Shown: positions 53,827 to 62,812 of the stretch, piece by piece
Layout of the letters: each line of letters starts with the position of its first letter
Numbering within the stretch: the stretch's first letter is position 1
DNA from: Alkaliflexus imshenetskii DSM 15055
GTDB lineage: Bacteria > Bacteroidota > Bacteroidia > Bacteroidales > Marinilabiliaceae
Length of the DNA stretch: 64,000 nucleotides
Assembly (NCBI RefSeq): GCF_000517065.1
Contig: NZ_KI912105.1
Coordinates: 1,844,405 to 1,908,404 of the forward strand
Direction: 5' to 3'
Made by a program: the position numbers and the translations under genes
Notes under the pieces: model-generated
What the model was told of the DNA's origin: nothing
Database searches by the model: none
The model's input: the letters and a program-made list of their open reading frames with translations, nothing else

Positions 53827-55884
53827 ATGAAACGCATTCTTTCTATCATATTAGTTGCCTTTATTGCCGGGAACCTGTTTGCCCAGCTCGACAGGAGCAC
53901 GCCACCACCTGCCGGTCCGGCACCTACAATCAACATTGGCGAGTATAAAAAATTTAAACTGAAAAACGGCTTACAGGTTTTCGTAGTTGAGGATCATAAG
54001 CTTCCGTTTGTGGCATACAGCCTTAACCTGGAAACCGACCCGGTGTTGCAGGGTGAAGCAGCCGGTTATGTATCACTGGCCGGATCGCTCATGCGGTCGG
54101 GCACTTCAGCCCGCTCAAAAGCTCAAATCGACGATGCCATTGATTTCATCGGTGCCACATTGAGCACTTCTTCTCAGGGGGTTTATGCCCGCTCGTTGAA
54201 AAAGCACAGTGAAACCCTTCTGCAAATCATGTCAGATGTGGTAATGAACCCATCGTACCCGCAAGATGAGCTGGAGAAAAGCGTACGTCAGTGGGTATCG
54301 GGTATTCAGGCCGAAAAAAATGACCCAAATGCCATCGCCAATAACATTGCCACAGTACTTCGCAACGGTGCAAACGACCCTTATGGCGAAATCGTTACCG
54401 AAGAAACGCTTGAGCGCATTAATGCCGACATGCTGAAAAACTTCCACAGCACCTACTTCAGACCCAATGTGGCCTATCTGGTGATTGTGGGCGACATCAG
54501 CATGAAAGAAGCTAAAGCGCAGGCAAACAAATATTTTGGCAAATGGAAGAAAGCGCCGGTACCAACCCATAACTATCAGTTACCGGCCTCATTTGAGGAG
54601 CCAAAAGTAGTCATTGCCAACCGCGATGGCGCCAACCAATCCACCATCCAGGTTACCCACGCAGTGGTGCTTACTCCAGGTGATGCAGATGCCATCAAAG
54701 CCTCTGTGATGAATCAGGTTTTGGGCGGTGGCTCATTTAACGCACGTCTGTTTCAAAACCTGCGCGAAGAGAAAGGTTACACCTATGGCGCATACTCAAG
54801 TCTGCGTACCGACAAACGCATCGGTAGCTTCTCAGCTTCGGCCTCGGTGCGTACCTCAGTAACAGACAGCGCGCTGCATGAGGTGCTACATGAAATGACA
54901 CGTCTGCAAACCGAACTGGTAAGTGATGAAGACCTGGAACTGGTTAAAAACATGATGATGGGCAGTTTTTCGCGTTCGCTCGAAGACCCGCAAACCATTG
55001 CCCGCTTTGCCCTGAACATTGAGCGTTATAAACTGCCTGCCGATTACTACAAAACCTACCTGGAAAAAGTGGCGGCCGTTACACCTCAGGATGTGATGGA
55101 TATGGCAAATAAATACTTACGCCCCGAAAATGCCATTATAATGGCTGTAGGTGAGGCTGATAAAATCAGAGAGGTGATGAAAGCGTTCTGCCCGAGTGGT
55201 ACCGTAACACAATACGATTACTACGTGAATAAGGTAGCGCCACCAAGAAATGTTTCCAACCTCTCGGCCCAGGATGTAATAGAGAATTACATCGATGCTC
55301 TGGGTGGCCGCAATGCGCTTAAGAATGTGAAGGATATGACGATGAATGCCTCTACTTCCATGCAAGGGATGACCTTTAAGATTGTAACCCGCCAAAAGGC
55401 GCCCAACAAAATTCTGGTAGAAACCCTTATGGGTGGCAATCCCATCTCCATGCAGGTTTTTGATGGCACAAGCGGTAAAATAGTTTCCCCAATGGGAGAA
55501 CAAAAACTGGAAGGCGACCTGTTGAAGGAGATTGCCGAAGCCGCAGTGCTCTTTCCCGAATTGTACTACACTACTGACGGCACCTCTCTGGAGCTTCAGG
55601 GCATCGATAATCTGGAAAGCGGCGAAGCATACAAACTGCTTGTAAAACGCCCATCAGGAAAGGAAACAACCGTTTACTTTGATGTGGAAAGCGGTCTTAA
55701 AGTGCGTGAAGTTAACACTGGCATGCAAGGTACAGTAATCTCCTCTTATAAAAACTACAAGAAAGTATCGGGAATCAACTTCCCAACAGCCATGACCCAA
55801 CTTGTGGGACCTCAAAACCTCGAAATCATTGTTGAAAGTACTGAGGTGAATAGCGGCATAGCCGATGATGTGTTTGTAAACTAG
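53827..55884 (+). CDS. M16 peptidase partner with C-terminal extension, zinc motif absent
   Basis: From ATG 53827 the product is 685 residues. A signal peptide (ILSIILVAFIAGNLFAQ) precedes two M16 domains. At the place of HxxEH the sequence reads EAAGYVSLAGSLM, so this subunit cannot bind zinc there. The R/Y element EEKGYTYGAYSSL, which helps the partner's substrate site, is kept. The final 200 residues (from VIENYIDALGGRNALKNVK) are a beta-rich domain resembling LolA-like periplasmic lipoprotein-binding folds. The two genes together probably make one periplasmic protease. Confidence 0.88.
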   Translation: MKRILSIILVAFIAGNLFAQLDRSTPPPAGPAPTINIGEYKKFKLKNGLQVFVVEDHKLPFVAYSLNLETDPVLQGEAAGYVSLAGSLMRSGTSARSKAQIDDAIDFIGATLSTSSQGVYARSLKKHSETLLQIMSDVVMNPSYPQDELEKSVRQWVSGIQAEKNDPNAIANNIATVLRNGANDPYGEIVTEETLERINADMLKNFHSTYFRPNVAYLVIVGDISMKEAKAQANKYFGKWKKAPVPTHNYQLPASFEEPKVVIANRDGANQSTIQVTHAVVLTPGDADAIKASVMNQVLGGGSFNARLFQNLREEKGYTYGAYSSLRTDKRIGSFSASASVRTSVTDSALHEVLHEMTRLQTELVSDEDLELVKNMMMGSFSRSLEDPQTIARFALNIERYKLPADYYKTYLEKVAAVTPQDVMDMANKYLRPENAIIMAVGEADKIREVMKAFCPSGTVTQYDYYVNKVAPPRNVSNLSAQDVIENYIDALGGRNALKNVKDMTMNASTSMQGMTFKIVTRQKAPNKILVETLMGGNPISMQVFDGTSGKIVSPMGEQKLEGDLLKEIAEAAVLFPELYYTTDGTSLELQGIDNLESGEAYKLLVKRPSGKETTVYFDVESGLKVREVNTGMQGTVISSYKNYKKVSGINFPTAMTQLVGPQNLEIIVESTEVNSGIADDVFVN

Positions 55885-55901
55885 AAGAGCATAAAAAACA
55901 G

Positions 55902-55950
55902 GAAGGCGTAAAACAGAAGGATTAATTCCGGATTGTTTTGCGCCTTCTTA
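55902..55950. terminator. Probable bidirectional terminator after the M16 pair
   Basis: GAAGGCGtAAAACA and TGTTTTGCGCCTTC form a long stem, followed by TTAATTT on the plus strand and A-rich sequence on the other side. It lies between convergent genes. Confidence 0.7.
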
Positions 55951-55982
55951 ATTTGTAGGGATGCCTGACTGATGACGCGTAA

Positions 55983-56234
55983 TCAGATAAATAAATCCCA
56001 GTATGGGCTCTGGTTAACGATTTCAACCGCCTGCTTATAATCATCTGCATGCACCTGCAAGGTGAGATTCTCAGAACTGCCCAGGGTTGCTCCGCCAATT
56101 ATCTGCATGACCGATGAGGCCGGATTATCAGAGGTTAAAAGCGAGTGTACACCAGATTTCTCAAGCAGGAGCTGAATTTCCTCTGCTATGGGTCGGTCGG
56201 CAATGGTCAACAGAATTTTCAGGTCATTCTCCAT
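55983..56234 (-). CDS. DUF2007 domain protein
   Basis: The 83-residue protein is a single DUF2007 (putative signal-transducing) domain: LLTIADRPIAEEIQLLLEKSGVHSLL, then LQVHADDYKQAVEIVNQ. Small stand-alone copies are common in bacteria. No role is established. The gene is monocistronic. Confidence 0.85.
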   Translation of the reverse strand: MENDLKILLTIADRPIAEEIQLLLEKSGVHSLLTSDNPASSVMQIIGGATLGSSENLTLQVHADDYKQAVEIVNQSPYWDLFI

Positions 56235-56386
56235 GTCAGATAATTTTGCAATAAAGAGTTAGAATCCGCCCCTTCAACGTCTTACATCACTAATAAATAT
56301 AAAAAAATCCATTCAATTGGTCAACCCCTGGGGCTAAGTTGAAAATACTTTTTCCTGTGTAACCTGACATTAATTCTAAAATGAAT

Positions 56387-56394
56387 TAATTTTG
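56387..56394 (+). promoter_or_regulatory. Probable -7 box of the frameshifted gene and MATE exporter
   Basis: TAATTTTG fits TAnnTTTG and lies 25 bases before ATG 56419. No -33 element is obvious. Confidence 0.45.
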
Positions 56395-56418
56395 TGCCTT
56401 GTACTGCTTTCTCCCGCA

Positions 56419-56752
56419 ATGAAGCGCACCACGGAACAACTTAAAGCGCGGGGTTATGTCCCTAAAAGTTTGGATAAAGATTTTGAAACCATCACTTACA
56501 CTTATGCAGTAAAGTTACTAAACAGCTCACTGGCATTGAAAAAATGCTTGAAGCCCGACATCTTGCCAAAGAAAAACAGACCAATCGGCTGTGGCTTTCT
56601 GTGCCACACTCATAAAAGAAAAGAAACTCCACAACAAAATTGAAATATGCCATGCACTAGTAAAAACTGGTAAGTTCGCCATCGACAAACTAATCAGTTT
56701 ATTGGGCAAAATTGATCATAGCATCTCAATCATACACAAACGCAAACAATGA
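56419..56752 (+). pseudogene. Frameshifted small HEAT-like gene, two breaks at poly-A runs
   Basis: ATG 56419 opens a frame starting KRTTEQLKARGYVPKSLDKDFETITY. After the A6 run at 56539-56544 coding sense continues in another frame as KMLEARHLAKEKQT, and after the A5 run at 56572-56576 in a third as TDQSAVAFCATLIKEKK..KIEICHALVKTGKFAIDKLISLLGKI. Adding one A at each run gives a continuous protein of about 111 residues ending TGA at 56750-56752, which overlaps the MATE start as ATGA. The second half looks like alpha-helical repeat sequence. Two single-base losses in homopolymers mean either a decayed gene or assembly errors; the kept ATGA overlap slightly favours the latter. Confidence 0.6.
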
Positions 56753-58137
56753 ACCTCATCAAGTTATATACACGCGATTATCACAAGGCAGGAGGCATCA
56801 AAGAGCTCCTCATACTGGCCTTCCCAATGATTATTTCAACAGCCTGCGACGGGGTAATGACCTTTACCGACCGGCTGTTTCTCTCTCGTCTGGGGCCTGA
56901 ACACATGAATGCAGCCATGGGCGGAGCGGTAACATTTCAGATGCTCACCTTTTTCTTCATGGGCCTTACAGGCTACTCAACGGCTTTGGTGGCACAGTAC
57001 TTTGGTGCCGGAGAACGCGCCAACACCACACGAGCCGCATTTCAGGCCATTCTCATCACCCTGCTGGCCTGGCCTGCCATACTGCTGCTAAAAGATGTGG
57101 CCATCCGCTTCTTCTATTTTATGGAGATTTCAGAATCACAGATAGGTCATCAGATTGAGTATCTCAACATATTGGTTTGGGGCGGTATTTTTGGAATGAT
57201 GCGCTACACGCTGGGGTGTTATTTCACCGGCATCGGAAAAACAAAAATTGTAATGAGCGCCACTATACTGGCCATGATGGTCAACGTGGTACTGGATTAC
57301 ATCCTCATTTTGGGAAAATTTGGATTTGAACCCATGGGCGTACGCGGAGCAGCCATTGCCACCATCAGTGGCGCCTTTTCGGCGGTGCTGATGTTATCCA
57401 TCGCCTATCTGGGACGAAACAACAGACAGATGTTCTTTGTGGCCTCTTCATTTAGGTTCAGTCTGGACATCATGAAGCGCTTGATACGTTATGGCTACCC
57501 GGCAGGACTGGAGTTATCGCTCAACTTTCTGGCATTCGGCATCATGATAGCCCTTTTTCATTCGCAGGGCGATGTGGTCGCCACTGCTTCAACCATCATG
57601 TTCAACTGGGATCTGGTGGCCTTCATCCCGTTGCTTGGCATCGAGATTGCTGTCACCAGCCTTGTGGGACGCTACATGGGAGCCGGACGGCCTCAAGCAG
57701 CACACCGTGCCGCTTTGTCGGCCATCCGCACCGGCATATTTTACTCGGTGGCCATTCTCATCCTGTTCATCACTGTGCCCGAATTTCTGGTACGCATCTT
57801 CCGCCCCATGGAATACGACCCAATTTTTGAAACGGCCGTGCCACTGGCCGCCGCCATGATACGCATTGCGGCACTTTATGTGTTGGCGCTGGCGGTGATG
57901 GTGGCATTGGTAGGCGCCTTGCGCGGCGCAGGCGACACGTTTTTCACCATGGTGATTTCCGTGTCGGCACACTGGCTTTTTGTGCCGCTGCTTTATGTGT
58001 CGTTAAAAATATTCAATCTATCGGTAGTCATCAGCTGGTTCCTTTTGGTAGTGTTTTTCCTTATATTTTGTTTTATATTGATATGGCGGTTTAACACCGG
58101 TAAATGGAAAAAGATTAAAGTTATTGGTAATAAATAA
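56749..58137 (+). CDS. MATE family efflux transporter
   Basis: The 462-residue protein has twelve membrane helices in two six-helix halves. The N-terminal GGIKELLILAFPMIISTACDGVM and MTFTDRLFLSRLGPEHMNAA, plus VALVGALRGAGDTFFTMV in the C-terminal half, are typical of NorM/DinF-type MATE exporters, which use Na+ or H+ gradients to export cationic compounds. Its start overlaps the frameshifted upstream gene. A VOC protein gene follows 4 bases after the stop. Confidence 0.93.
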   Translation: MNLIKLYTRDYHKAGGIKELLILAFPMIISTACDGVMTFTDRLFLSRLGPEHMNAAMGGAVTFQMLTFFFMGLTGYSTALVAQYFGAGERANTTRAAFQAILITLLAWPAILLLKDVAIRFFYFMEISESQIGHQIEYLNILVWGGIFGMMRYTLGCYFTGIGKTKIVMSATILAMMVNVVLDYILILGKFGFEPMGVRGAAIATISGAFSAVLMLSIAYLGRNNRQMFFVASSFRFSLDIMKRLIRYGYPAGLELSLNFLAFGIMIALFHSQGDVVATASTIMFNWDLVAFIPLLGIEIAVTSLVGRYMGAGRPQAAHRAALSAIRTGIFYSVAILILFITVPEFLVRIFRPMEYDPIFETAVPLAAAMIRIAALYVLALAVMVALVGALRGAGDTFFTMVISVSAHWLFVPLLYVSLKIFNLSVVISWFLLVVFFLIFCFILIWRFNTGKWKKIKVIGNK

Positions 58138-58141
58138 CAGA

Positions 58142-58540
58142 ATGAAAATAGAACACATTGCCATTTGGACGACCAATCTGGAAGCGCTAAAATCTTATTA
58201 TGAGACCTATTTCGGCGCAAAATCAAATGATAAATACATCAACCCTACAACCGGGTTCGAAAGCTATTTTTTGACATTTGATGGCGGCGCCAGATTGGAA
58301 ATTATGCGTAAACCCGACTTATCGGAGAGTAACCGCAACGAAAACAATCAAAACAATTGCGGGCTGACCCATCTGGCTTTTGGTGCCAGCTCTAAAGAAG
58401 AGGTGAACCAGAAAGCCAAAACATTGCAGGAGGCAGGATTTCAGATTTTAAGAGGGCCACGCACCACCGGCGATGGATATTATGAATTTGAAACACTGGA
58501 TCCCGACAACAACCGCCTGGAAGTCACGACTCCGGCATAA
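58142..58540 (+). CDS. VOC family (glyoxalase-like) protein
   Basis: From ATG 58142 the 132-residue product is a complete VOC module: IEHIAIWTTNLEALKSYYETYFGAKSN at the start, GLTHLAFGASSKEEVNQKA in the middle and DGYYEFETLDPDNNRLEV at the end. The His and Glu positions for a metal site are present. The substrate is unknown. It lies immediately after the MATE gene, so a joint detoxification role is possible but inferred. Confidence 0.88.
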   Translation: MKIEHIAIWTTNLEALKSYYETYFGAKSNDKYINPTTGFESYFLTFDGGARLEIMRKPDLSESNRNENNQNNCGLTHLAFGASSKEEVNQKAKTLQEAGFQILRGPRTTGDGYYEFETLDPDNNRLEVTTPA

Positions 58541-58569
58541 AAACGAACATCATACTAAACTAACCTTAC

Positions 58570-59343
58570 ATGAAAACCATTGAAGAATCTGTTGTAAAGG
58601 CCCTTGATGGCAATCAACCTGAAATTTTTCAATATCTCCCCTATATCCTGCAGGATTTTTGGGAGCTTGGCTCCGACCCCAACACCATCATTCAACTGGT
58701 AAAAAAACATACCGATGCCAGACCGGGATTACAGGTGCTCGATCTGGCCTGCGGCAAAGGCGCAGTATCTATTAAACTGGCTGAGGCCACCGGCTGTAAT
58801 TGCCTGGGCATTGATGCTTTGGAACCATTCATCTGCGCGGCCGCACAGAAAGCAGCCGAACACCATGTGAGCTACCTGTGTCGGTTCGAGACCAGTGACA
58901 TCCGCACGCGCATCCACTCGCTCCACGGATTTGATGTCATCATTCTGGGCTCCATTGGACCGGTTTTTGGCGATATGCTCCAAACGCTTAACGCCATAAA
59001 ATCAGCCCTAAACCATTCTGGAATAATAATTATCGCAGATGGATATAACGCCGACGAGAGTTCATTCAGCCATCCGACGCTGATGAAAAAAACCGAAGTG
59101 CTGAAACAAATCAGCCAGGCCGGCATGCAACTCGTGGATGAAACTATTTATGAGACAGACCAGGAAACAGAGGCGCTCCATCGCAAGGAATTCGCCCAAC
59201 TCGAAAAAAGGTGCCATGAGCTGATGCAACATCATCCCGACAAACAATCGCTCTTTGCAGAGTACATTGAAAACCAGCGTAAGGAATACGAATTCATAGA
59301 AAATGACCTGATTTGCTCGGCCAAAGTGATTAAGTTCATTTGA
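58570..59343 (+). CDS. Class I SAM-dependent methyltransferase
   Basis: The 257-residue product has the SAM loop VLDLACGKGAVSIKLAE, the acidic strand CLGIDALEPF, and VIILGSIGPVFGDMLQTLN. The C-terminal part is helical with HELMQHHPDKQSLFAEYIENQRKEYE split across two helices. The opening QYLPYILQDFWELGSDPNTI is shared with a group of uncharacterised methyltransferases. It is 29 bases after the VOC gene. Confidence 0.85.
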   Translation: MKTIEESVVKALDGNQPEIFQYLPYILQDFWELGSDPNTIIQLVKKHTDARPGLQVLDLACGKGAVSIKLAEATGCNCLGIDALEPFICAAAQKAAEHHVSYLCRFETSDIRTRIHSLHGFDVIILGSIGPVFGDMLQTLNAIKSALNHSGIIIIADGYNADESSFSHPTLMKKTEVLKQISQAGMQLVDETIYETDQETEALHRKEFAQLEKRCHELMQHHPDKQSLFAEYIENQRKEYEFIENDLICSAKVIKFI

Positions 59344-59352
59344 TGGGTCAAA

Positions 59353-59381
59353 TTGGCCATAACGCCAAAATGCCTAACTTT
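59353..59381 (+). promoter_or_regulatory. Possible promoter of the dGTPase gene
   Basis: TTGG (59353-59356) and TAACTTTA (59374-59381), separated by 17 bases, resemble the -33/-7 pair with one mismatch in the -7 box. A start after it supports ATG 59415 for the next gene. Confidence 0.4.
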
Positions 59382-59414
59382 ACCACACAAACCGCATTCA
59401 GAAGCCAAAGAAGC

Positions 59415-60773
59415 ATGAGCCAAACAATGAACTGGGAACAGTTACTCTCGACCAAACGCACCGGACAAGCAGTACGGCCAGACGAACACCACGACCGCAC
59501 ACAGTTTCAGCGTGATTATGACCGTTTGATATTCTCATCGCCATTTCGCCGGATGCAGGACAAGACCCAGGTTTTTCCCCTGCCGGGAAGCATCTTCGTT
59601 CACAACAGGCTCACCCACAGTCTGGAAGTGGCCAGCGTGGGGCGCTCACTGGGCTCGAACATAAGTCGGTTTTTAAAGGAAACCATCAAAGTAGCCACTC
59701 CATTGGTGGATGAACTGGGCTCTGTGACGGCTGCCGCGTGTCTGGCGCATGACATGGGCAATCCGCCCTTTGGGCACAACGGCGAAAAGGCAATCTCGCA
59801 TTTCTTCAGAAACGGTGATGGCCGTCACTACCGCGACCTCATTAACGACGACCATGTATGGAACGACCTGGTGGATTTTGAAGGCAACGCCAATGCCCTG
59901 CGCCTGCTCACCCATAAATTTGCCGGCCGGCGCGCCGGAGGATTCGCACTTACCTACACCACCATTGCATCCATTGTGAAATATCCATACCCATCGGGCA
60001 CAGCAGGCCGTAAAAAATATGGATTTTTTCAATCGGAAAAAGAGACATGGCTGGGAATAGCGAGTCAGCTAGGTCTCATGGAAGAAACCGATAATCCGGG
60101 CATCTTTGTGCGACATCCGTTGGTTTATCTTGTGGAGGCTGCCGACGACATCTGTTATCAACTGATGGACATCGAAGATGCACACAAACTTGGCATCTTA
60201 TCAACCGAGGAGACCCGCGCGCTGCTCATGGCCTTTTTTGACACGGATGCCGACCGCGAACAAATCAGACGTATCCACGAGGTAAGCAACGAAGTGACCG
60301 ATACCAACGAGCTCATCGCCTTTCTCAGGGCTTGGGTCATCGGCAAGCTGGTGGATAAATGTTCACACATATTTTGCGACAACCACGATGCCATCCTCAA
60401 CGGCTCCTTCACCGGGTCACTCATAAAAAAACTGGAAGGACATACCGCCGCCGCCATGCAAAAATGCGTTGACACAGGTTTGCATACCATTTATAAACAC
60501 CCCTCGGTGGTAGAGATAGAAATTGCCGGCTTCAAAATTTTGGGCTCACTGCTCAAAGAGTTTACCAATGCAGTGATGCATCCGGGCGATTACTATTCCG
60601 GACTGCTGCTCCCCTTTATTCCGGAACAATACAGGGTTGACCAACAAGCGCCACTGCACCATAAAATACAAACCGTCATCGATTTCATCTCAGGCATGAC
60701 GGATGTGTACGCACTGGATTTATACCGAAAGATTAACGGGATAGGACTGACCGACAAACGATTCAAATTATGA
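59415..60773 (+). CDS. dgt: Deoxyguanosinetriphosphate triphosphohydrolase (dGTPase)
   Basis: The 452-residue HD-domain enzyme splits dGTP to deoxyguanosine and triphosphate. Signatures are QRDYDRLIFSSPFRRMQDKTQVF, the first metal His in VHNRLTHSLEVA, and CLAHDMGNPPFGH with the HD pair. The C-terminal EFTNAVMHPGDYYSGLLLPF is also typical. I chose ATG 59415 because of the possible promoter and because upstream in-frame sequence is not conserved; ATG 59427 is also possible. Confidence 0.92.
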   Translation: MSQTMNWEQLLSTKRTGQAVRPDEHHDRTQFQRDYDRLIFSSPFRRMQDKTQVFPLPGSIFVHNRLTHSLEVASVGRSLGSNISRFLKETIKVATPLVDELGSVTAAACLAHDMGNPPFGHNGEKAISHFFRNGDGRHYRDLINDDHVWNDLVDFEGNANALRLLTHKFAGRRAGGFALTYTTIASIVKYPYPSGTAGRKKYGFFQSEKETWLGIASQLGLMEETDNPGIFVRHPLVYLVEAADDICYQLMDIEDAHKLGILSTEETRALLMAFFDTDADREQIRRIHEVSNEVTDTNELIAFLRAWVIGKLVDKCSHIFCDNHDAILNGSFTGSLIKKLEGHTAAAMQKCVDTGLHTIYKHPSVVEIEIAGFKILGSLLKEFTNAVMHPGDYYSGLLLPFIPEQYRVDQQAPLHHKIQTVIDFISGMTDVYALDLYRKINGIGLTDKRFKL

Positions 60774-60819
60774 AATTGCGCACAATAGATATTATCCTAC
60801 ATCTTAAAATTAGCACTGA

Positions 60820-61587
60820 ATGAAAACTGAACAGACCATGTATTTTATTTACATTATACTGGTGTTTGGCATAATAATGCTGGTAGTTGCTGTTTTTATA
60901 TACCTCAGGTTTACATCAGTTGCACGTGAAAATAAAAAATTAAGGCACAGACTTTTTGAATTAGAAGAGCAATACAGTGGCATAAAACTTAAAACACTTG
61001 AATCAAAACTGAACCCCCATTTATTTAAAAACATTTTAAACTCAATTCAATCACACGCCTATCAGACCTACTTTGCACTTGACAAACTTGCGGGCGTATT
61101 GGACTATATTCTTTATGAAAGCCGTAAAGGCATGGTATCAGCAAAAGAAGAGATAAACTTCGCCCTTAATCTCATCGAAATTAACAAAATTAAAGTAAGT
61201 CCATTGTTTGAATTAAAAGTGAAGACAAACATTGACGATACAGAGCCTCTTTATGACCAAAAGCTGGTGATCCCCATGATAACCATCGATTTAATTGAGA
61301 ATGCATTTAAACATGCCGATTTACAAAGTCCCGATGCATTTATCTCCATCGTTTTTGAATTTAAGGAGAACTGTCTCGAGCTAACTGTGGCCAATAAAAT
61401 TTCGCCGAGGCCTCAATTTAAAAAAGAGAAAAGCGGAATTGGGTCTGAAACATTTGAACATCGACTAAACCTCTTATATAAAGATTGTTACAAACTTGAC
61501 AGAGTTATAGAAAATGATGTGTATATAGCGTATTTAAAACTGAATTTACTTGAATACAAAACTAAAATGTTTGCTACTGGACGATGA
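60820..61587 (+). CDS. Short LytS-type sensor histidine kinase
   Basis: The 255-residue protein has one N-terminal membrane helix (FIYIILVFGIIMLVVAVFIYL), a short coiled coil and a His_kinase domain with His67 in SKLNPHLFKNILNSIQSHAY. The HATPase part has LIENAFKHAD but a degraded G-box. There is no extracellular sensor domain, so a separate membrane partner or the membrane itself may be sensed. It overlaps the LytTR regulator by 38 bases. Confidence 0.9.
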   Translation: MKTEQTMYFIYIILVFGIIMLVVAVFIYLRFTSVARENKKLRHRLFELEEQYSGIKLKTLESKLNPHLFKNILNSIQSHAYQTYFALDKLAGVLDYILYESRKGMVSAKEEINFALNLIEINKIKVSPLFELKVKTNIDDTEPLYDQKLVIPMITIDLIENAFKHADLQSPDAFISIVFEFKENCLELTVANKISPRPQFKKEKSGIGSETFEHRLNLLYKDCYKLDRVIENDVYIAYLKLNLLEYKTKMFATGR

Positions 61588-62269
61588 ACTTCCGGGGCTC
61601 ACTTATTTGAAGATGCTCTGCGAACAAATACCCGGACTGGAAGTTGTGAAAGCGTTTGACAATCCTGAACTTTTTCTCAAGGAGATGCCAAACCTTGAAT
61701 TCGATTTTTGTATAATTGATATTGAGATGCCAGGTATCAGTGGTTTGCAAATCGCAAATCTCCTATCGGGCAAACCAGTTATTTTTGCCACTGCGTATAA
61801 AGAATATGCCGCCGATGCGTTTGACCTCAATGCAGTGGACTACCTGCGTAAGCCACTTACCCTGGAGCGACTTGAAAAAGCCATATCAAAACTTACAAAA
61901 CAAGCTCAAACTCCAACACATTACAAAAACTATATTCATATAAATACTGATAAAGGAAAGGCAATCCTCTTTTTCGACCAGATTGTATATTTTCATACTT
62001 CAGATATAGACAGTCGCGACAAAGTTATATACCTACAGGATGGGTCCTTTCTTGTTGCCAAAAATTACTCCTTCAACGCGCTCTTAGGTATGCTCCCATC
62101 AAACGCATTCAGCCAGGTCAACAAGAGAGAAGTCATCGCCATCAAAGCCATATCGTTTTTTTCGAATGATGAAATAACAACCAAAATAGTTATGCCAACC
62201 GGCAAATCTCTGGCCGTTACACTGAGTGATAATTTCAGGGCCGAATTTCTAAAGAAGGTCACAGGATAA
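61550..62269 (+). CDS. LytTR-family response regulator starting at TTG
   Basis: The 239-residue protein has a receiver domain (CLLLDDELPGL, phospho-acceptor Asp57 in FCIIDIEMPGISG, Lys in YLRKPL) and a C-terminal LytTR domain (YIHINTDKGKAILFFDQIVYFHTSD, then FSQVNKREVIAIKAI). No ATG occurs in frame before the conserved DDE motif, so the TTG at 61550 is the most likely start, which places it inside the kinase gene by 38 bases. Confidence 0.9.
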   Translation: MNTKLKCLLLDDELPGLTYLKMLCEQIPGLEVVKAFDNPELFLKEMPNLEFDFCIIDIEMPGISGLQIANLLSGKPVIFATAYKEYAADAFDLNAVDYLRKPLTLERLEKAISKLTKQAQTPTHYKNYIHINTDKGKAILFFDQIVYFHTSDIDSRDKVIYLQDGSFLVAKNYSFNALLGMLPSNAFSQVNKREVIAIKAISFFSNDEITTKIVMPTGKSLAVTLSDNFRAEFLKKVTG

Positions 62270-62555
62270 TCAGTTATTTTATTTATCGAACAAAGGCTTA
62301 TCAGCAGACTTCTTCGTGAGTCAGGTTTCTGCCCAATTTCTAAAATCCACCATCCTTCTCAGTGGAGAGGTAACAGAGCTTATCTCATTCAAAACGGCAT
62401 CATTTAACTACTTCTCCAGATTCAATACAATATTTCACCTGCTCAGTGCAGGATTTGCCAAACTGTGTACAGATCTCCACTTTCACAGGGCATTTCTTCA
62501 TAAATTGATACTAATGAAGACAAATCCTCTATTTGTAAACGTAAAAACCAATACT

Positions 62556-62675
62556 ATGGAATTCACTGTTTGGCAAATACTTGGATACATCGTTCTGGTA
62601 ATCTGCTTAACCGGGATGTTTCTATTTGTGCTAAATGCAATTTATAAGCTCTGGAAGGATAAAAACACACATTAA
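62556..62675 (+). CDS. Possible small single-helix membrane protein
   Basis: From ATG 62556 a 39-codon frame encodes EFTVWQILGYIVLVICLTGM, continuing FLFVLNAIYKLWKDKNTH: a membrane helix with a positive tail. The longer open frame from 62316 has little protein-like character, so the short form is preferred. It is read in the same direction as the LytTR regulator and the antiporter. No family is recognised. Confidence 0.4.
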   Translation: MEFTVWQILGYIVLVICLTGMFLFVLNAIYKLWKDKNTH

Positions 62676-62812
62676 AGGCAGTGACCATTTATTACAATTT
62701 ATTGCAATTGTATTTCAGAATCCGGCAACTTGGGTTCATACAAACAGTTCAGCTTCCGGTTGATTTATACCTTGCACGTAAAACCATAAAAATAAAATCA
62801 TCATGGAACGGA

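Noticed and set aside
62316-62555. N-terminal extension of the small membrane ORF
   Set aside because: The extra 80 residues (many Phe, Ser, Leu without pattern) do not look coding; the short form from 62556 is preferred.
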